A stretch of 37,500 nucleotides of DNA from Halisarca cf. caerulea. Its lineage: Eukaryota; Porifera; Demospongiae; Chondrillida; Halisarcidae. The DNA lies in the NCBI GenBank assembly GCA_963170055.1, contig CAUJGJ010000332.1:1472501-1510000 (forward strand). Reading direction: 5' to 3'. Every line of letters starts with the position of its first letter. Within the stretch, counting starts at the first letter, position 1. The position numbers and the translations under genes are program-made. Below are positions 1-12,200 of this stretch, in pieces. Under the pieces are notes generated by a model. The model saw only the letters and a list, made by a program, of their open reading frames with translations, searched no databases and was not told the origin of the DNA.

Positions 1-337
1 TACAGTATAATGTAGGCAAATGTACATACAGTATTCTCATGTATAATATACACATGCAAGCCTGAATGTACAGACACAGGGGTACAGATACTGTACAGTG
101 TGTGGAACCTCTCTAGAAGGGACACTTAATTTGGGAAATTGCAAAGCAAGGGTTCGCTATAAGAGGTTTCCACTCATACCGACCTATCTGAACCCGGCCA
201 CAGAAATGGGCTGTTGTAGAGAGGTTTCTTCTATTCAGGAGTTCATTATAAGGTTCCATTTACATACATACATACATACATGTAAGTACGTAAAGTACAG
301 GACAAAATTAATGCGGAAGCAAACAACAGCACAAACA

Positions 338-514
338 CAGTGGAACCTCTTATAACAAACTCCCCTAGTAGTGGAAACCTCTCTATAACAGACTGCTTTT
401 GTGGGTTTACATAGATTGTTATGTGTACAAAATAACCTCCAAATAGTGGAAACCTTTGTACAACAAACTGCATGTTTTTCAGTTCCCAAAGTGTCCCGTA
501 TAGCGGCTCCACAG
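338..514. repeat. Pogo/Tigger-like MITE copy, degenerate
   Basis: The element starts CAGTGGAACCTCTTATAAC and ends in a roughly inverted copy (GGCTCCACAGTA). Internally it repeats the motif GTGGAAACCTCTCTATAACA several times. A related diverged copy occupies about 97-255. The rest of 1-684 holds no gene I can support. Confidence 0.5.
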
Positions 515-684
515 TACGTACGTATACATGGCAGAATGGTAACTACGTATGTACAAGCCTACTAGTTGTGAAACGTTACACAGACACAAATTGTGACATG
601 TGTACAGCATGTCTTACTATTTGAAGTTTACCTCAACCTGTCAAATAAATCCTATGTATTGTGCCCAGCCATGTACGTACGTAC

Positions 685-3600
685 CTGTGGTTGAAGAGCA
701 ATCAGTTGACTGACTATGAGGCAGATTCTGCGACAGGTGATCCTCATCCACTGCTATAGATTTAAGAATGCCAAGGTTTCATCAAGAATCACACATGCAT
801 GACACGAACCATGAGATCATCATCGATGTATATACAGTGAAACCTCTCTAATCTGTAACCCTGCTATATAATCTGCCCTAGATTCTGAGAAACTGAGTGC
901 AAACCTTGTAAATCTGCCAACCCTGCTAATCCATTCAACCGACATTCCCAATTGTGGTATCAGGGTATCAGGGTATCAGGTATCAGGGGATCTTATTTAA
1001 ACTGGGGAGGCCAATAGCCAGAGGCTACTATAAAGGCACCCAGGTGGTGGATTAATAGAGCTTTCATGCACTGTACAGCCATGTATACGAATGTAAGTAC
1101 ATGCAGAACTTGGAGGGCTTTCAAAGGGTGACTTGGAAGATGCATGATTTCATTACATGGTCAGACATGCGAAAGTATACGATTGTACACATTTCGCAAT
1201 GACAGTACAATCTGAGATGAGAATGCACCTCATACAAGTGGGAAATATAGAGCTCTAAGAGGACACCAAAGACACGTTCAGTGGAACCTCTAGCTGTAAG
1301 GACTCCTCCGAAATACAGCCATCTTTCCATTAACAGGACGCTGTTGCTCGGTGCCCCATTTCACACCCCTTGCATTGGCACGTGTACATATAAGCCCTCC
1401 AAAATAAGGACACCTCCATCCATATGTGTATACTGGACAGCTTACTGTGGTCACAATGGTGTCCTTATTCTAGAGGTTTCACTGTATATAATATATACAC
1501 ACATCCTTATGCACAAACCATGTCTTTGTAAACATTAACCTTTCGGCCACAACTTCCCTATAGAGGGATACAATAAACAGACAATCTGTGAGTGTTAACA
1601 TTAGCACACCTTTGGAAGTAGAAACGTCTAGCTCATGATCACTCTCCATGTCATCCAAACCCTCTCCTAGCTCAAGAACCTATGCAATACAAACACATGT
1701 ACATATGTACATACGTACATACGAATGTTTTAACTTTATTAGTAGTGTACTGTTTGTATATAAGGCATGACCATATAATTTTAAACACACACACTGCATG
1801 CATTAATTATAACCTGTACGTACGTACCTCATATCCACATGCAGTGTACGTATGTACGTATGTGTGTGTGTGTATGTACGTATGTGTACACACACATACG
1901 TACGTACGTATATACTGTATCATTATGAAATACTGTAGGTATACATTCTTCTTTGATCATACGTAGGTGTGTACTTACCTCCTCCAACGCTGAGCAGTAC
2001 ATTCTCTTCTCTTTTAATGGTATTTCATCAATTTCTTCTCTGGTAGTCTTCATACTCGGATTTTGAGAACACTCGGCCAGTTCACCACACAGGTAGTCTA
2101 GGTTATGCTCTAGTGCTTGTTGGTAGGTTGCTGGATTACCCTCCTGCCCATTACCAGTTTCTACAATGACCTCCTTCTGTGGTACTTCAGAGACAAACTT
2201 GAACCAAGAGTTCTTCACCATTGGCTCATTGCATACACCAACAACATTGTTGTGCTCTGTTATGGGCGTGCTCTCTTGTACGCCACGCGGTGCTCCTTCT
2301 TTGATGGTCATCATCATTTTCTCAAATGAGCTGAACATTCCAATCTTGCTAGGTTGCCTCAAATTTGCAATTGGTTTAGATGGTTCTCTACAGGAGACAG
2401 AAACATCACATACGCAAATGTCTACATACATATATACAGTACATACATGCGTACATACGTAGATACGTATGTACAGTACATGCACATATATATAATATGT
2501 ATAATATTCGTATGTACATTCCAATGCATGTCAAGTGTGCCTTTTAATGCTGTACATATGCGTACGTACATATATGTACGTACTTGTATGTAAGTAAATT
2601 GTCACTAATCCAGCATTGCTTATACCCTTTCCTATATGTACATGTATATGTACGTATACAGTGAGACCTCTATTAAAGGACCTCTGAAATGCGGAAACCT
2701 CCTTAAACAGGACACCATTGCTCTGTCCCATTTGCGGTCCCTCACATTGACATGTGCACATTTGAATCCTCCGAAATAAGGACACTTTCATATGCAGGAC
2801 ATGCAGGCTACTGTGGTCCCAGTGGTGTCCTTATTATATATGGAGGTTTCACTGTATTCCAGTGTATGTCAAGGGGCAACCTTAAGACATGCACTATAGA
2901 ATAATACGTATAATACTCACATACATACTATCACATAGGTACATCTATGCTGTATGTACATGTACATAAGTACCGAAATCCATAATATGTACGTACAGTA
3001 TGCACACTATCCATATGCATTACCGCAAGCTGATATCGCTCCACAAATTTACAATGTCAAAATATTGGCCTGTAAAATGGTCAGATGAAGGGAAGAGTCG
3101 ACCGTCAACCCCAGACTGTGCACACATACGTAGTCAACCCCAGACTGTGCACACATAGTCAACCCCAGACTGTGCACACATAGTCAACCCCAGACTGTGC
3201 ACACATAGTCAACCCCAGACTGTGCACACATAGTCAACCCCAGACTGTGCACACATAGTCAACCCCAGACTGCACACATAGTCAACCCCAGACTGTGCAC
3301 ACATAGTCAACCCCAGACTGCACACATAGTCAACCCCAGACTGCACACACATAGTCAACCCCAGACTGTGCACACATAGTCAACCCCAGACTGCGCACAC
3401 ATAGTCAACTCCAGACTGCGCACACATAGTCAACCCCAGACTGCGCACACATAGTCAACCCCAGACTGCGCACACATAATACATAATAATAATGACTGCA
3501 AGACAGTTTCCCATTTGCACTTATAGTATAAGAGAACTCTCTGTGTACTTGATGAGCTAGTACTAGTGCTTCAAGCACTCACTGTGGGTTTGTATCTTGT

Positions 3601-6600
3601 GTGGGGTGGTTAGCCTTCTGATGCACAGTAGACTGCTTGCCCCAGTTGACCTTTGATGCATGCGCAGCACTTAGAATGGGGTTTTCAGTAGTGTAGAAAC
3701 CAGATACATCCTTGTGTGATTCCTAATAATATGAAAGACAATTTTACTTTAATTAACTGTATCTTGATATATGACAGCACGATCACAATTAAGTCTTGCT
3801 TGTGCATATATATTATTGGGATAACACATCTAAACGAACTACTTAATAATATACGTATATAGGATCACACGCACAGTACAGTCTAGTGAAATCTGAATAA
3901 TCCACCAACCCCCATACGTACATACAAATTCACAAGCAGTATAGTACCATCGATCCCCTCCATACGTACATACAAATTCACAAGCAGTATAGTACAAGCG
4001 ATCCCCTCCATACGTACATACATGAATAGGATGATATAGAAACGACAATTAAATGCATACATAATGCTTACAATCAGTGGGCCCAATATATTATCTTGGT
4101 GGCCCGGAAACCCCCTCATCAGAAAGCCCGCACTCTGAAGCCACCAGTAGCCAATTAATGAAGCAATTAACCCCGACACTTAATAGTCACCGGCAGTATG
4201 TGCAGTTACAAGTGGTTTCACACATACGAACATAGCTTAAGACAGCAAATGCTGTATATTCACTAAATCTCCTCTCCCTTTTTAGTCATTTCTAGCTTCT
4301 TTTCTTACATATGCATGTACTAATTTAAAGGCTTATATGACATTGTAGTTCTCGAATTACAATGACAAAATTACCTATACCAGTGGTGTTGCCTAGCAAG
4401 TCGCCACAGTGCTGGCACCTTAGTATGTATAATGACTATATACGTACATACGGTATATACGTATACGTACATAATATGTACATACGTAGTACATAATACA
4501 TAGTATAAAGTGTCCGTGATTACGAATACCACTGTGTGCCTATGATTATGGCCTTTTAGAAATGCCCGGTTCATCTTCTGGCTACATCCCTGACAGAGCT
4601 TCTTTCAGGATAATGATGAAGAGGGGGTAATAGCAAAGTAGTGATGTAATGGAGGCAGGGCAGATATGTATTTATGTATGTGAAATCATATCAGTTCATA
4701 CTAGGGGGTGTGGGGTATGCTCCGGCCTCCAGAGATATTTTAGGTTTTACGCCTCGTAAGGTGGTGTCTGAAGCCATTTTAGGCCACTTGAAGCTGTTTC
4801 TGAATACAGTACACAGAACAGTCTGTTGCAATTGTGCATGTGTGCTACAGCTTGGATAAAATTTACAGGGGACAGACTGGGTCACAAGGAGGGGAATACC
4901 CCCTAGTGCCCCCCCCCCCTAAAAGAAAACTACCTGATATTGAGGTACATATGTACGTACGTACGTACGTACATGTATATGTACACTGTGCATGTATAGA
5001 GGAGGCAGTACTCTATTAACCAATTATACAAATGTGTACACGTTTAAAACAATGTAGACAACATTCTCATATGTGTACCTTAGCACCAATGCTATCTGCA
5101 GCTGGTACCATCTGTTCCATCTTGAACTGCCTTCGCTGGACATTACATAGATTATATTTATTGGGTCTGGGATTCTACAAGGAATATAATATAATATATA
5201 TATACGTATATATATTTGTATAATATACGCATAATTTGTCCAAATAAGAATAAAACTACACCATGATAAACAGGCACATTACATATTCTGGCATATGCAT
5301 CATGTACATACAGTATGCGTACGTACATAGTATGCCTATACGTATATAGTAACACTATATGTTTACGTATTTCTGAACTCTACCATTTGCAATGCATGAT
5401 TTTGATAATGAGAAAGTCATCATTCACAAATGTACGTACGTATGTATCTTGCACAATTTCATTTGGGGACAACCATATCCAGCCACCCCAGGTAAAACCC
5501 TACAAATGTATATCAATCATTCTCGGAAAGTTTTTAATGGAAACCACTACCCAGGAAAGGGCGGCATCCAGCCACCTCGTGCCTCCCTAACGGACCTAAT
5601 GGTTATGGAAATCTAGGGCAACCAAACCTAGCCTAGCCTAGTTAGTCTGGAAAGGAGGTCTTACACCCTCAACAGTCAATAACAGCAATCAATAATTCTC
5701 ATCTTTGGCCAAAAGGAATAAGCATACAAGTATGTACCTTTGGATCTGGTGGCTGGTCCTGCTTCCATTTCTTAGCAGCCGGTGTACAAGCATAAAAGTC
5801 ATCTTCAAGTGGTGCTCCATTTTGCTTGGGATGCCATTCAATTCCTTTTCCAGGGGCTTTCCTTGAATGCGTAAAATGCATACTTTCATCTTTTTTCTTT
5901 GCAGCCTGTACCAGTGGTACATCTTTTGGGAAGACAGCCTCAGATGACATGTGTGTGGCATTCATAGCTGATGGTGAGCAAACAAGAGGCGTCCTCTCAC
6001 GCCGCGGTGGCTGAGGGAATTTGGGAGCTAGAAGTGGGTTTCTAATTGGACGCTTGAGCCAACTGTTTGCTAGAGGCAAGCTGTCATCCGATGTGTACAG
6101 AGAACTGTCAGACAACTCTAATGAAGATGGCTGGAGGATTGGTGACATGGGTAGTGCAATGTCATCTTTCTGCCAATTTCTAACATCCATGGCTCCTTTA
6201 CCACTCAGATCAAGATTCCTCAATTGGAGTTTTCCCTTGTGATCATTGTCCAGGCGCGCTAGAACAGACAGGACATGAACAGCACTTGGAAACCATAGAA
6301 TTATACTAAAATATTATCACCAATCCATTTAAGATTAGTATCGGTGTGCATATGTCAATGTTTATATCAAAATGGATAACACTAAATAGTAAATTATCCA
6401 GTAAAAATCTCGACAATGCCCCCCTTCCCCCTGGCCCCTTGCAATTGGCCAAATGTTTAATGGAACAAATTCACAAATACAATACAACTCCACCCCCTCT
6501 AAAACACACTGTCACATGCAGAATTGCTCTTCCTCATTGGGGCAGACAGGTGAGGTTTTACCATATACGTACGTACATTACGTACACATCTGTACATATG

Positions 6601-6825
6601 TACAAATGTACGTACATATGTACATGTGGAATATTATAATAAATTTCTAAACTAGAGGGCATTGAAGAACTTCTCACCATTTTTCTTTCTTGTGTCACAA
6701 GTGTGCTGGGCTATCTGAAGAGAAATCAGATCAAAGCTAACTGGCTTTGAGCTATGACCTTCAGGAGATCCTCTATTTCTGTAAGCAGCTGTGGATTTGC
6801 CCAGCTTTTGTTTTGCAAAGAATTC
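685..6825 (-). CDS. Unrecognised multi-exon gene, partial (seven exons)
   Basis: Seven minus-strand exons chain with compatible phases and GT-AG borders: 6825-6678, 6258-5738, 5174-5079, 3722-3583, 2387-1979, 1679-1610 and 753-685 (about 484 codons). Frame closes at every junction: the 6678 exon ends on one base and the next supplies two, and the 3583 exon ends on two bases and 2387 supplies one. The product is hydrophilic, rich in Ser, Pro, Glu, Lys and Asn, without signal peptide, membrane span or repeats, and looks largely disordered. The last exons are acidic (ELGEGLDDMESDHELD). I do not recognise the family; a nuclear or cytoskeletal scaffold is a guess. No start or stop codon was assigned: the first exon needs an upstream exon, and 685 ends mid-codon, so the gene continues to the left or has a missed exon. 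Introns hold minisatellites and MITEs. Confidence 0.6.
835..991. repeat. Pogo-like MITE fragment followed by a short GGTATCA tandem run
   Basis: It begins TA-CAGTGAAACCTCTCTAATC and contains the internal motif CTGCTAATCC. It is followed at about 957-991 by four or five copies of a GGTATCA-type unit. It lies in an intron of the minus-strand gene. Confidence 0.45.
1279..1484. mobile_element. 206-bp pogo-like MITE
   Basis: Terminal inverted repeats CAGTGGAACCTCTAG and CTAGAGGTTTCACTG, with TA following the right end. The interior contains AAATAAGGACACCTCC-type motifs and is clearly the same family as 2659-2854. Non-autonomous: there is no ORF of its own. Confidence 0.7.
2659..2854. mobile_element. 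196-bp pogo-like MITE with TA target-site duplication
   Basis: It starts CAGTGAGACCTC, ends GGAGGTTTCACTG and is flanked by TA on both sides (2657-2658, 2855-2856). The interior matches the 1279-1484 copy (CCTCCGAAATAAGGACAC). CAGT termini with TA duplications fit pogo/Tigger elements of the Tc1/mariner superfamily. Confidence 0.75.
3111..3478. repeat. 25-bp minisatellite, 15 copies
   Basis: Fifteen tandem units built on AGTCAACCCCAGACTGTG plus CACACAT. Variants lose TG (shorter units) or change TGTG to TGCG, the latter clustered at the 3' end. There are no spacers, so this is not a CRISPR array. It lies in the intron between the 3722-3583 and 2387-1979 exons. Confidence 0.9.
3913..4030. repeat. 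48-bp tandem repeat, about 2.4 copies
   Basis: Units start at 3913, 3961 and 4009 with CATACGTACATACAAATTCA. They differ by only a few bases (CATCGATCC versus AAGCGATCC). The repeat is intronic. Confidence 0.8.
4704..4918. repeat. Interspersed repeat, unclassified, ending in a C-run
   Basis: About 215 bp resembling 20610-20830 in inverted orientation, roughly three quarters identical by eye. The shared core includes CAGTCTGTTGCAATTGTGCA followed by TGTGTGCTACAG and TTGGATAAAAT. Both copies end in a run of C. No terminal inverted repeat is evident. It lies in an intron of the minus-strand gene. Confidence 0.65.
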
Positions 6826-6922
6826 CTGAATTTTGTAGATGGAGCTTATTAATAATAACAAGCATACGCAAGCACCCATGCAGCAGTGAAGTTTGCATTA
6901 ACAGTACATGTGTACATACGTA

Positions 6923-7235
6923 CAGTGTTAGAAATAAGGAGCAAATGGTGGATGGACAAATGTCCTAGCATCATTAGTTTGGGTCAGACAATTTCAGATT
7001 TGCTCAGACATATTTTCGGAGAAGCACACATGTGCCACAGTAAATGTGCATCAACAAATAATGAAAGCATAAGTAGACATTCTCAGTACAAATGACTGGT
7101 AACATCACTGTGTGTGTGTGTGAAATGAACATGAGGTAGTGCTCAGCCAAATGTCTGACCCAAACTTTTTTGGGTCAGACAAAAAGCCAAAATGGTCGGA
7201 CAATGTCTGAATGCTGACCACTATTTCTAACACTG
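6923..7235. mobile_element. 313-bp TA-flanked MITE
   Basis: Perfect 14-bp terminal inverted repeats CAGTGTTAGAAATA / TATTTCTAACACTG, each flanked by TA. The interior carries inverted GGGTCAGACA / TGTCTGACCC-type motifs. There is no ORF. The TA duplication is compatible with Tc1/mariner-type transposition. Confidence 0.75.
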
Positions 7236-7602
7236 TACGTACATCTGTATTATACTGTACATGTGTATGTACGTACGTACGTACATCTATAATTTACTGT
7301 ACATGTGTACATACGTACATCTGTAATATACTGTACATGTGTACATACGTACATCTGTATTATACTGTACATGTGTATGTACGTACGTACGTACATCTAT
7401 AATTTACTGTACATGTGTACATACGTACATCTGTAATATACTGTACATGTGTATATACGTACATCTGTAATATCCTGGACATGTGTACATACGTACATCT
7501 GCAATATACTGTACATGTGTACATACGTACATCTGTATTATACTGTACATGTGTATGTACGTACGTACATCTATAATTTACTGTACATGTGTACATACGT
7601 AT
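7231..7602. repeat. About 35-bp minisatellite, roughly 10 copies
   Basis: Tandem units TACTGTACATGTGTACATAC followed by GTACATCTGTAATA, with variants ATCTATAATT and GTATGTACGTACGTAC. Each unit contains several self-complementary words (GTACATGTGTAC, TACGTA). It begins at the right end of the 6923-7235 MITE. Confidence 0.85.
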
Positions 7603-8556
7603 ATTCACCGCGAGTCAGTCCAATTATATACGAATATATGTACATCTCCTACTTTGAAAGTGTGGATTAGGTTTGAGGCATATTCGTATGTACGTAGTGT
7701 AAAGTAGAAACTCGATCTGTATAAGGCACACTTGGGGAAGTGAAAAAGATGGTTGTTATGTGGAGGTTTACACTATTCAGTAGCCACATTCAGATGAATA
7801 ACCACCTACGTATCTAAACCCACAAAAACAGTCTGTTACAGAAAGTTTTCCACTCTTCAGGGATTTGCTGCAGGAGGTTCCAGTGTCTTGTATTGTTAGC
7901 ACTGCCTATTCCACTACAGTGGTACCATAGACATGCACTCCAAACTACGTTGTAAGCAGTTACACACTCTAAACTACTTAACCTAGTTTTGAGTGTCTGT
8001 GGTGGCAACAGATGAAAGCATGCATATAAAAAGCCTATATGTCACACAGGTAGCACCAAACTGAAGCAATAGACACGGAATTGATTCACTATAATTTTAT
8101 GGTATCCTACACTCCTGTTCATGGCCTAGGGTTAGGGTACTTCGCATTGTAGAAGTAGTTATGAAAGGATTATATAATATTTACTGAGTTCTAAAGGCGA
8201 CTAGCCATAGAAGAGATAATAGAAAAATGAGGAACAGTCTTGCAATTATTGGGACGGGCTAGAAAAAAGGGCTGTCAAATATATGATACCCTCTGTTCAG
8301 CGCTTCCTGGCTATAAGTACCTTCTGCACGCAGGTATGTTATGTCCAATTTTATGGCACCGTCAAAATGGCCGCCACTACGGTGACCGTAATTGCACCCC
8401 TATTTTCTTCACAGATACCTCCTAAGAAGCCTACAAGAAGCCATGAATAATATTTTTAACTTGTCTACTAAGTAGAAATAACCTTTTCTTTTGTGTGATG
8501 TGTTCAACAGTTGCACAATTAATCATTTGCTACAACATACGAAAACAGCTTTAGTG
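7603..8556. other. Intergenic stretch without a supported gene
   Basis: At 7695-7775 there is a small hairpin element (TAGTGTAAAGTAGAAACT / AGGTTTACACTA). About 7815-7900 has CAGTGTCTTG and TGGAACCTCC pieces resembling degraded MITE sequence. Short open frames here show no family resemblance, and no RNA gene was recognised. Confidence 0.4.
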
Positions 8557-8843
8557 AAAAAGGCGGAGACCTAGATGGTGGTTTTTCAACCTTACAATGG
8601 GTTCAAAATAACCTTAGGATCAATATCTAAATTTTCACCGCGTATAATTTTGAAATTCAGTTCTTTCGTTGTTATGTACAGCATTTTGTAGTTTGCAAGC
8701 AAGGACAAGACAGGATATAGTTAGACATAACTTGAATGGAACAAGCAATCGAAATTATACGCGGTGAAAATTTAGCTTTACCTTTTAGAAATCATCTCTT
8801 AAATTTCTGCAGTTATGCACCGCCATCTAGATCTCCGCCTTTT
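8557..8843. mobile_element. Foldback element with nested inverted repeats
   Basis: The outer arms, 8557-8582 (AAAAAGGCGGAGACCTAGAT) and 8817-8843, pair with about three mismatches. The inner arms, 8631-8653 (ATTTTCACCGCGTATAATTT) and 8751-8775, pair almost perfectly. No exact target duplication was found. It sits about 0.4 kb upstream of the large ORF and could be a MITE or a fixed palindromic upstream element. Confidence 0.6.
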
Positions 8844-9015
8844 ACGAAGAAATTTACCTAGTGAAGAAGACCCAACTTCAGAGCAAAGTCACATGATGTC
8901 ACGAGAACTAATTATGACGTCACGGTATTCATCATTGTGCTGAGGTTACATCGCGCGTGATCGCATTACTTGTGGTAGACTTTGGAGGGAAATTCGAAGC
9001 TGCTTGGTTATACAG

Positions 9016-9111
9016 GGAAGCCTTTCTCGAGCTGAAATCGAAACGCTAACTGAATTGTTGAGTGAAGAACAGACTGTTGCCTATCACAGGCTGGGATTGA
9101 AACTCCGAATT
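9016..9111 (+). CDS. Candidate upstream coding exon of the large ORF
   Basis: An open stretch in phase 0 ends at the donor ATT-GTAAGG (9111) and can join the acceptor TATATACAG at 9221. It encodes GSLSRAEIETLTELL followed by SEEQTVAYHRLGLKLRI, a plausible amphipathic segment. The frame stays open upstream to about 8940 without an ATG. An acceptor TTATACAG just before 9016 would make it an internal exon. Alternatively the first in-frame ATG at 9237 is the true start and this is untranslated leader. Confidence 0.35.
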
Positions 9112-9221
9112 GTAAGGAACTAATAATATGACATTGATTACTGAATAACCAGGCATAAAATTGCAACATGATAGTTAAATTGTTGAAACCTATATAACAT
9201 ACAGTCCCATCTTATATACAG

Positions 9222-12200
9222 GTTGTTGCTGTCACAGTGATGTTTAAAGAAAACACAGGTCTTGTTCTGAACTGTGGGTATGCCCGCACAGCTATTTGCC
9301 AGCTGTATGGTAAGCCACCATCTGAGAAAGGCAAAAAAAAGACTTCAAATCCGAGCAAAGTACAAAGTAAGACAAATAGTACAAATGATACATCTCTTGA
9401 GTTGTCCTTGGGAAGCAAGGTATCCCCATACAAGGAAAATGGTATGCCAAGGCTGTTAGAAAGTGAGGTAGAAGGGGTTGTCTCTACAGTTAGCAAAACC
9501 AGTAATAAACTACAATGTCATGTTGAAGGACAAGGCAATAGAACAGACGTTAACATGCAGAGTAGTGACAACACTGATGGTGCATGTAGTAGTAGTAGTA
9601 GTACACACATTACTGTACAACTAGCTCATGAACAAACTACGCAAGACAGTGGGCCAAGAAAACAAATAAAACATTTGGACCCACAGCAAACTTTCTTGGA
9701 TAATTTTGGTGCAATATGCAACCTTGACAAATCTGATTTCATTACAGTAAATGCAACAACTCCATCAAAATTTGATAGAATGGTTAAAAAGGTTATAGCT
9801 GCTTTTAATTCTAAATGGCACCCTGTAGAAGATCGAAGTGAATATATCAAGACGTTTTCACTTGCAAAGTGGCAGAAAATGGACAAGAAATCCCAACAGA
9901 GCCACTCCGTGTCAAACTGTATTGCCTGTGCTGTTGAACACACTGAATTACAGCAAGCAATGCCACTGCGGCCACTTTTTAGGTGTGAAAATGAGGAAAA
10001 CCTTCATGGCCCATTGGAGCAAGTTTCAGCAAAAGAATTTGCTCGAGCCCACTATGACAAAATTAATTCACTGTGCCTTAGTTCAACAGGTCAGCCTTTT
10101 GCTGAAGTAGCAATCAATCACATACAACCCTTCAAAAATGTAGTTAAAAACACACAGAAACAATGTACTGATGAAGTGAAAAAGGCACTAGCTGAGAATG
10201 CTGTAATTCGTGTACATGCACAGGACACTAGCTTCACAAAGTATGACAAGCAAAGACTTGGTATGTTCTATGATAATCCAGATACCACCCAATCCAAAAA
10301 GACTAAGAAAAGGTGGCCTCTGAAAGAGAGTGACTGCCAGAACACTAGGGAATTCCAAGCTTTATGCCATAAACTACAAAACTGGGACAAAACTGAAAAG
10401 TTTGTTGGTAGTGCACTGGCAAAACAGTTTGCAATCAGGGGGACAGATGCTGGCCACAGAATCAAACTGCTAGCTTTAGAGCTGGGTTGTGAAATACCAG
10501 AAACTGAGGTAGTTCCAAAACAAAGAAGAATTTTGAAAAAGTACCAAAACTCCGATGTAAGCATGCCAGCACTGCCTACCAGTAAGAAGTTGAAGGTGCA
10601 AGAGAAAGAGCTGCTTGAAACCAATATAATCAGTGTAGGGTCCCCCTGCTGCCCTTTGCCAGTGACCTATTACAAACACGGGGAGAGATGTGAAAAAACT
10701 GCTATGGGCCGCAAATACTCACTTACAGAAATTCGACAAAAATTGACAGACAAACATAGGTACTTAATGCGAATGTACACTGAATCACAAATTAGTGAAA
10801 TGAGCAGAGATAAAATACTAGCTTTAGTCTCAAAGGTTGCACCTAGTGCTCTACCTGAGTTTGAGTCAAAGGAAATACATAACATGAGATCACTACTGAG
10901 AGAGTACCAATGCAACAGATCCTTGTGGGTATGGTCTGACCACTCTGTACTCCTGGGGTATGGTCTGGTAGTGTTTGTTGTTGGGGCAGTGTACAACCCT
11001 CTAGTGTACCTCACGGACGAGGAAGTAGCTAGATCTAGTAAGTCCACCATGAGTGTACAAGAGACTGTAGAGCAGGGTGAGGTGTATATAATAGCCCACT
11101 GCTCGTCATCCTCAGCTGACCAGGCAGGATTGATTCCAGAGAGAGTAGCCTGTCTAGATAGCCTTTCTGACCCCATTGTCCTGGACAACGGCCTTGAATT
11201 GCATGACTCACTACAGTTTTTTAAAGGTGACAAGCAGTCAGCCTGGTTTGAGGCAGGCATACAGAGAGGGGGCAACTACTGCTGTCTTGTATGTGACTGT
11301 CATGTAAAGGACTTTGTGGATTACACTGCCGTGGTACAATGCTCTAAACTAAGAAATCTAGATGACATTCAGAAGATGGCCACATGTGGTGTATTCGGCA
11401 AAGTTCCAAACAAAGTGAGCAGTTTTGAGTCTCTTAGCCGTGAACAATTGAGGCAGGAACTAGTGAATAGAAAGATTTATGATTTCCCTCCTAATAACAA
11501 GAAAGGCATGACTGACATCCTCAAGGACCACCTCTGTGGGGTCCAGAGGGTGCCAGCTTTATTGCTGTTGAACCCCACTGTTGACCTATGTGATATGAAT
11601 CTATTTAAATACACTGTATTGTCATTTGAGCCCCTTCATGATCTAAAAGGTCACATAGCTACCCTATTGAGTAAGCTCCCTAGTGTAATCACCCAGCCAG
11701 GTGTGAAGTCCAAGGTGCAGGAGTACCTTTTTGACTTCCACAAAAAACCTAAACTTTATGGCTCAGACTATAGGAATGCACTGCTCCAAGTTATGCATAT
11801 ATTAGTGCTAAGTAAACTCGACACAAATGATCCAGTGCATGTACTGATCAGCACACTAGTCAAGATCTCAGAAATAGTGTATTCTAATGACAGCAAGCGA
11901 TCGCCAAGGCAATGCTTGCAATTCTACAATTGTGCTTTTCTGCACCATGTGATTTATATTGACCTATTCAAACCAGACAGGTGCTCAATCTACTTTCACT
12001 CAATGCTAATGCATGGTCCAGTTCAACATGAACTAGTTTGCAGCCGTTCAACCAATACTGAGGCTGAAGAGCGTCTTTTTAAGCAGGCCGGGCGTGCAGC
12101 CATGAACACTGACCACAAAGTAGATGGGTTTGTTGAGTCCCTATTAATTAAGCTACAGTGCAAACAACTAGATTCCAGTCCTGAACCTACATGCTACAGT

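Noticed and set aside
3111..3478. Regular 25-bp direct repeats resembling a CRISPR array
   Set aside because: Units are contiguous with no unique spacers, and the context is a eukaryotic intron; it is a minisatellite.
4020..4180. Minus-strand hydrophobic frame near 4.1 kb
   Set aside because: No supporting splice pair and no compatible phase with the flanking exons.
4500..4607. Minus-strand frame KLCQGCSQKMNRAFLKGHNH as an extra exon of the unknown gene
   Set aside because: It has a possible acceptor (CCTGAAAG) and would keep phase, but the donor is weak and the neighbouring exons already join in frame without it.
7211..7670. Tyr/Thr/Cys-rich frames on both strands
   Set aside because: They lie entirely in the 7231-7602 minisatellite.
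7814..8008. Minus-strand 64-codon frame
   Set aside because: Sequence contains MITE-like words and has no splice support.
9626..11275. Long antisense frames within the large ORF
   Set aside because: Shadows of the 1349-aa frame, with no family resemblance.
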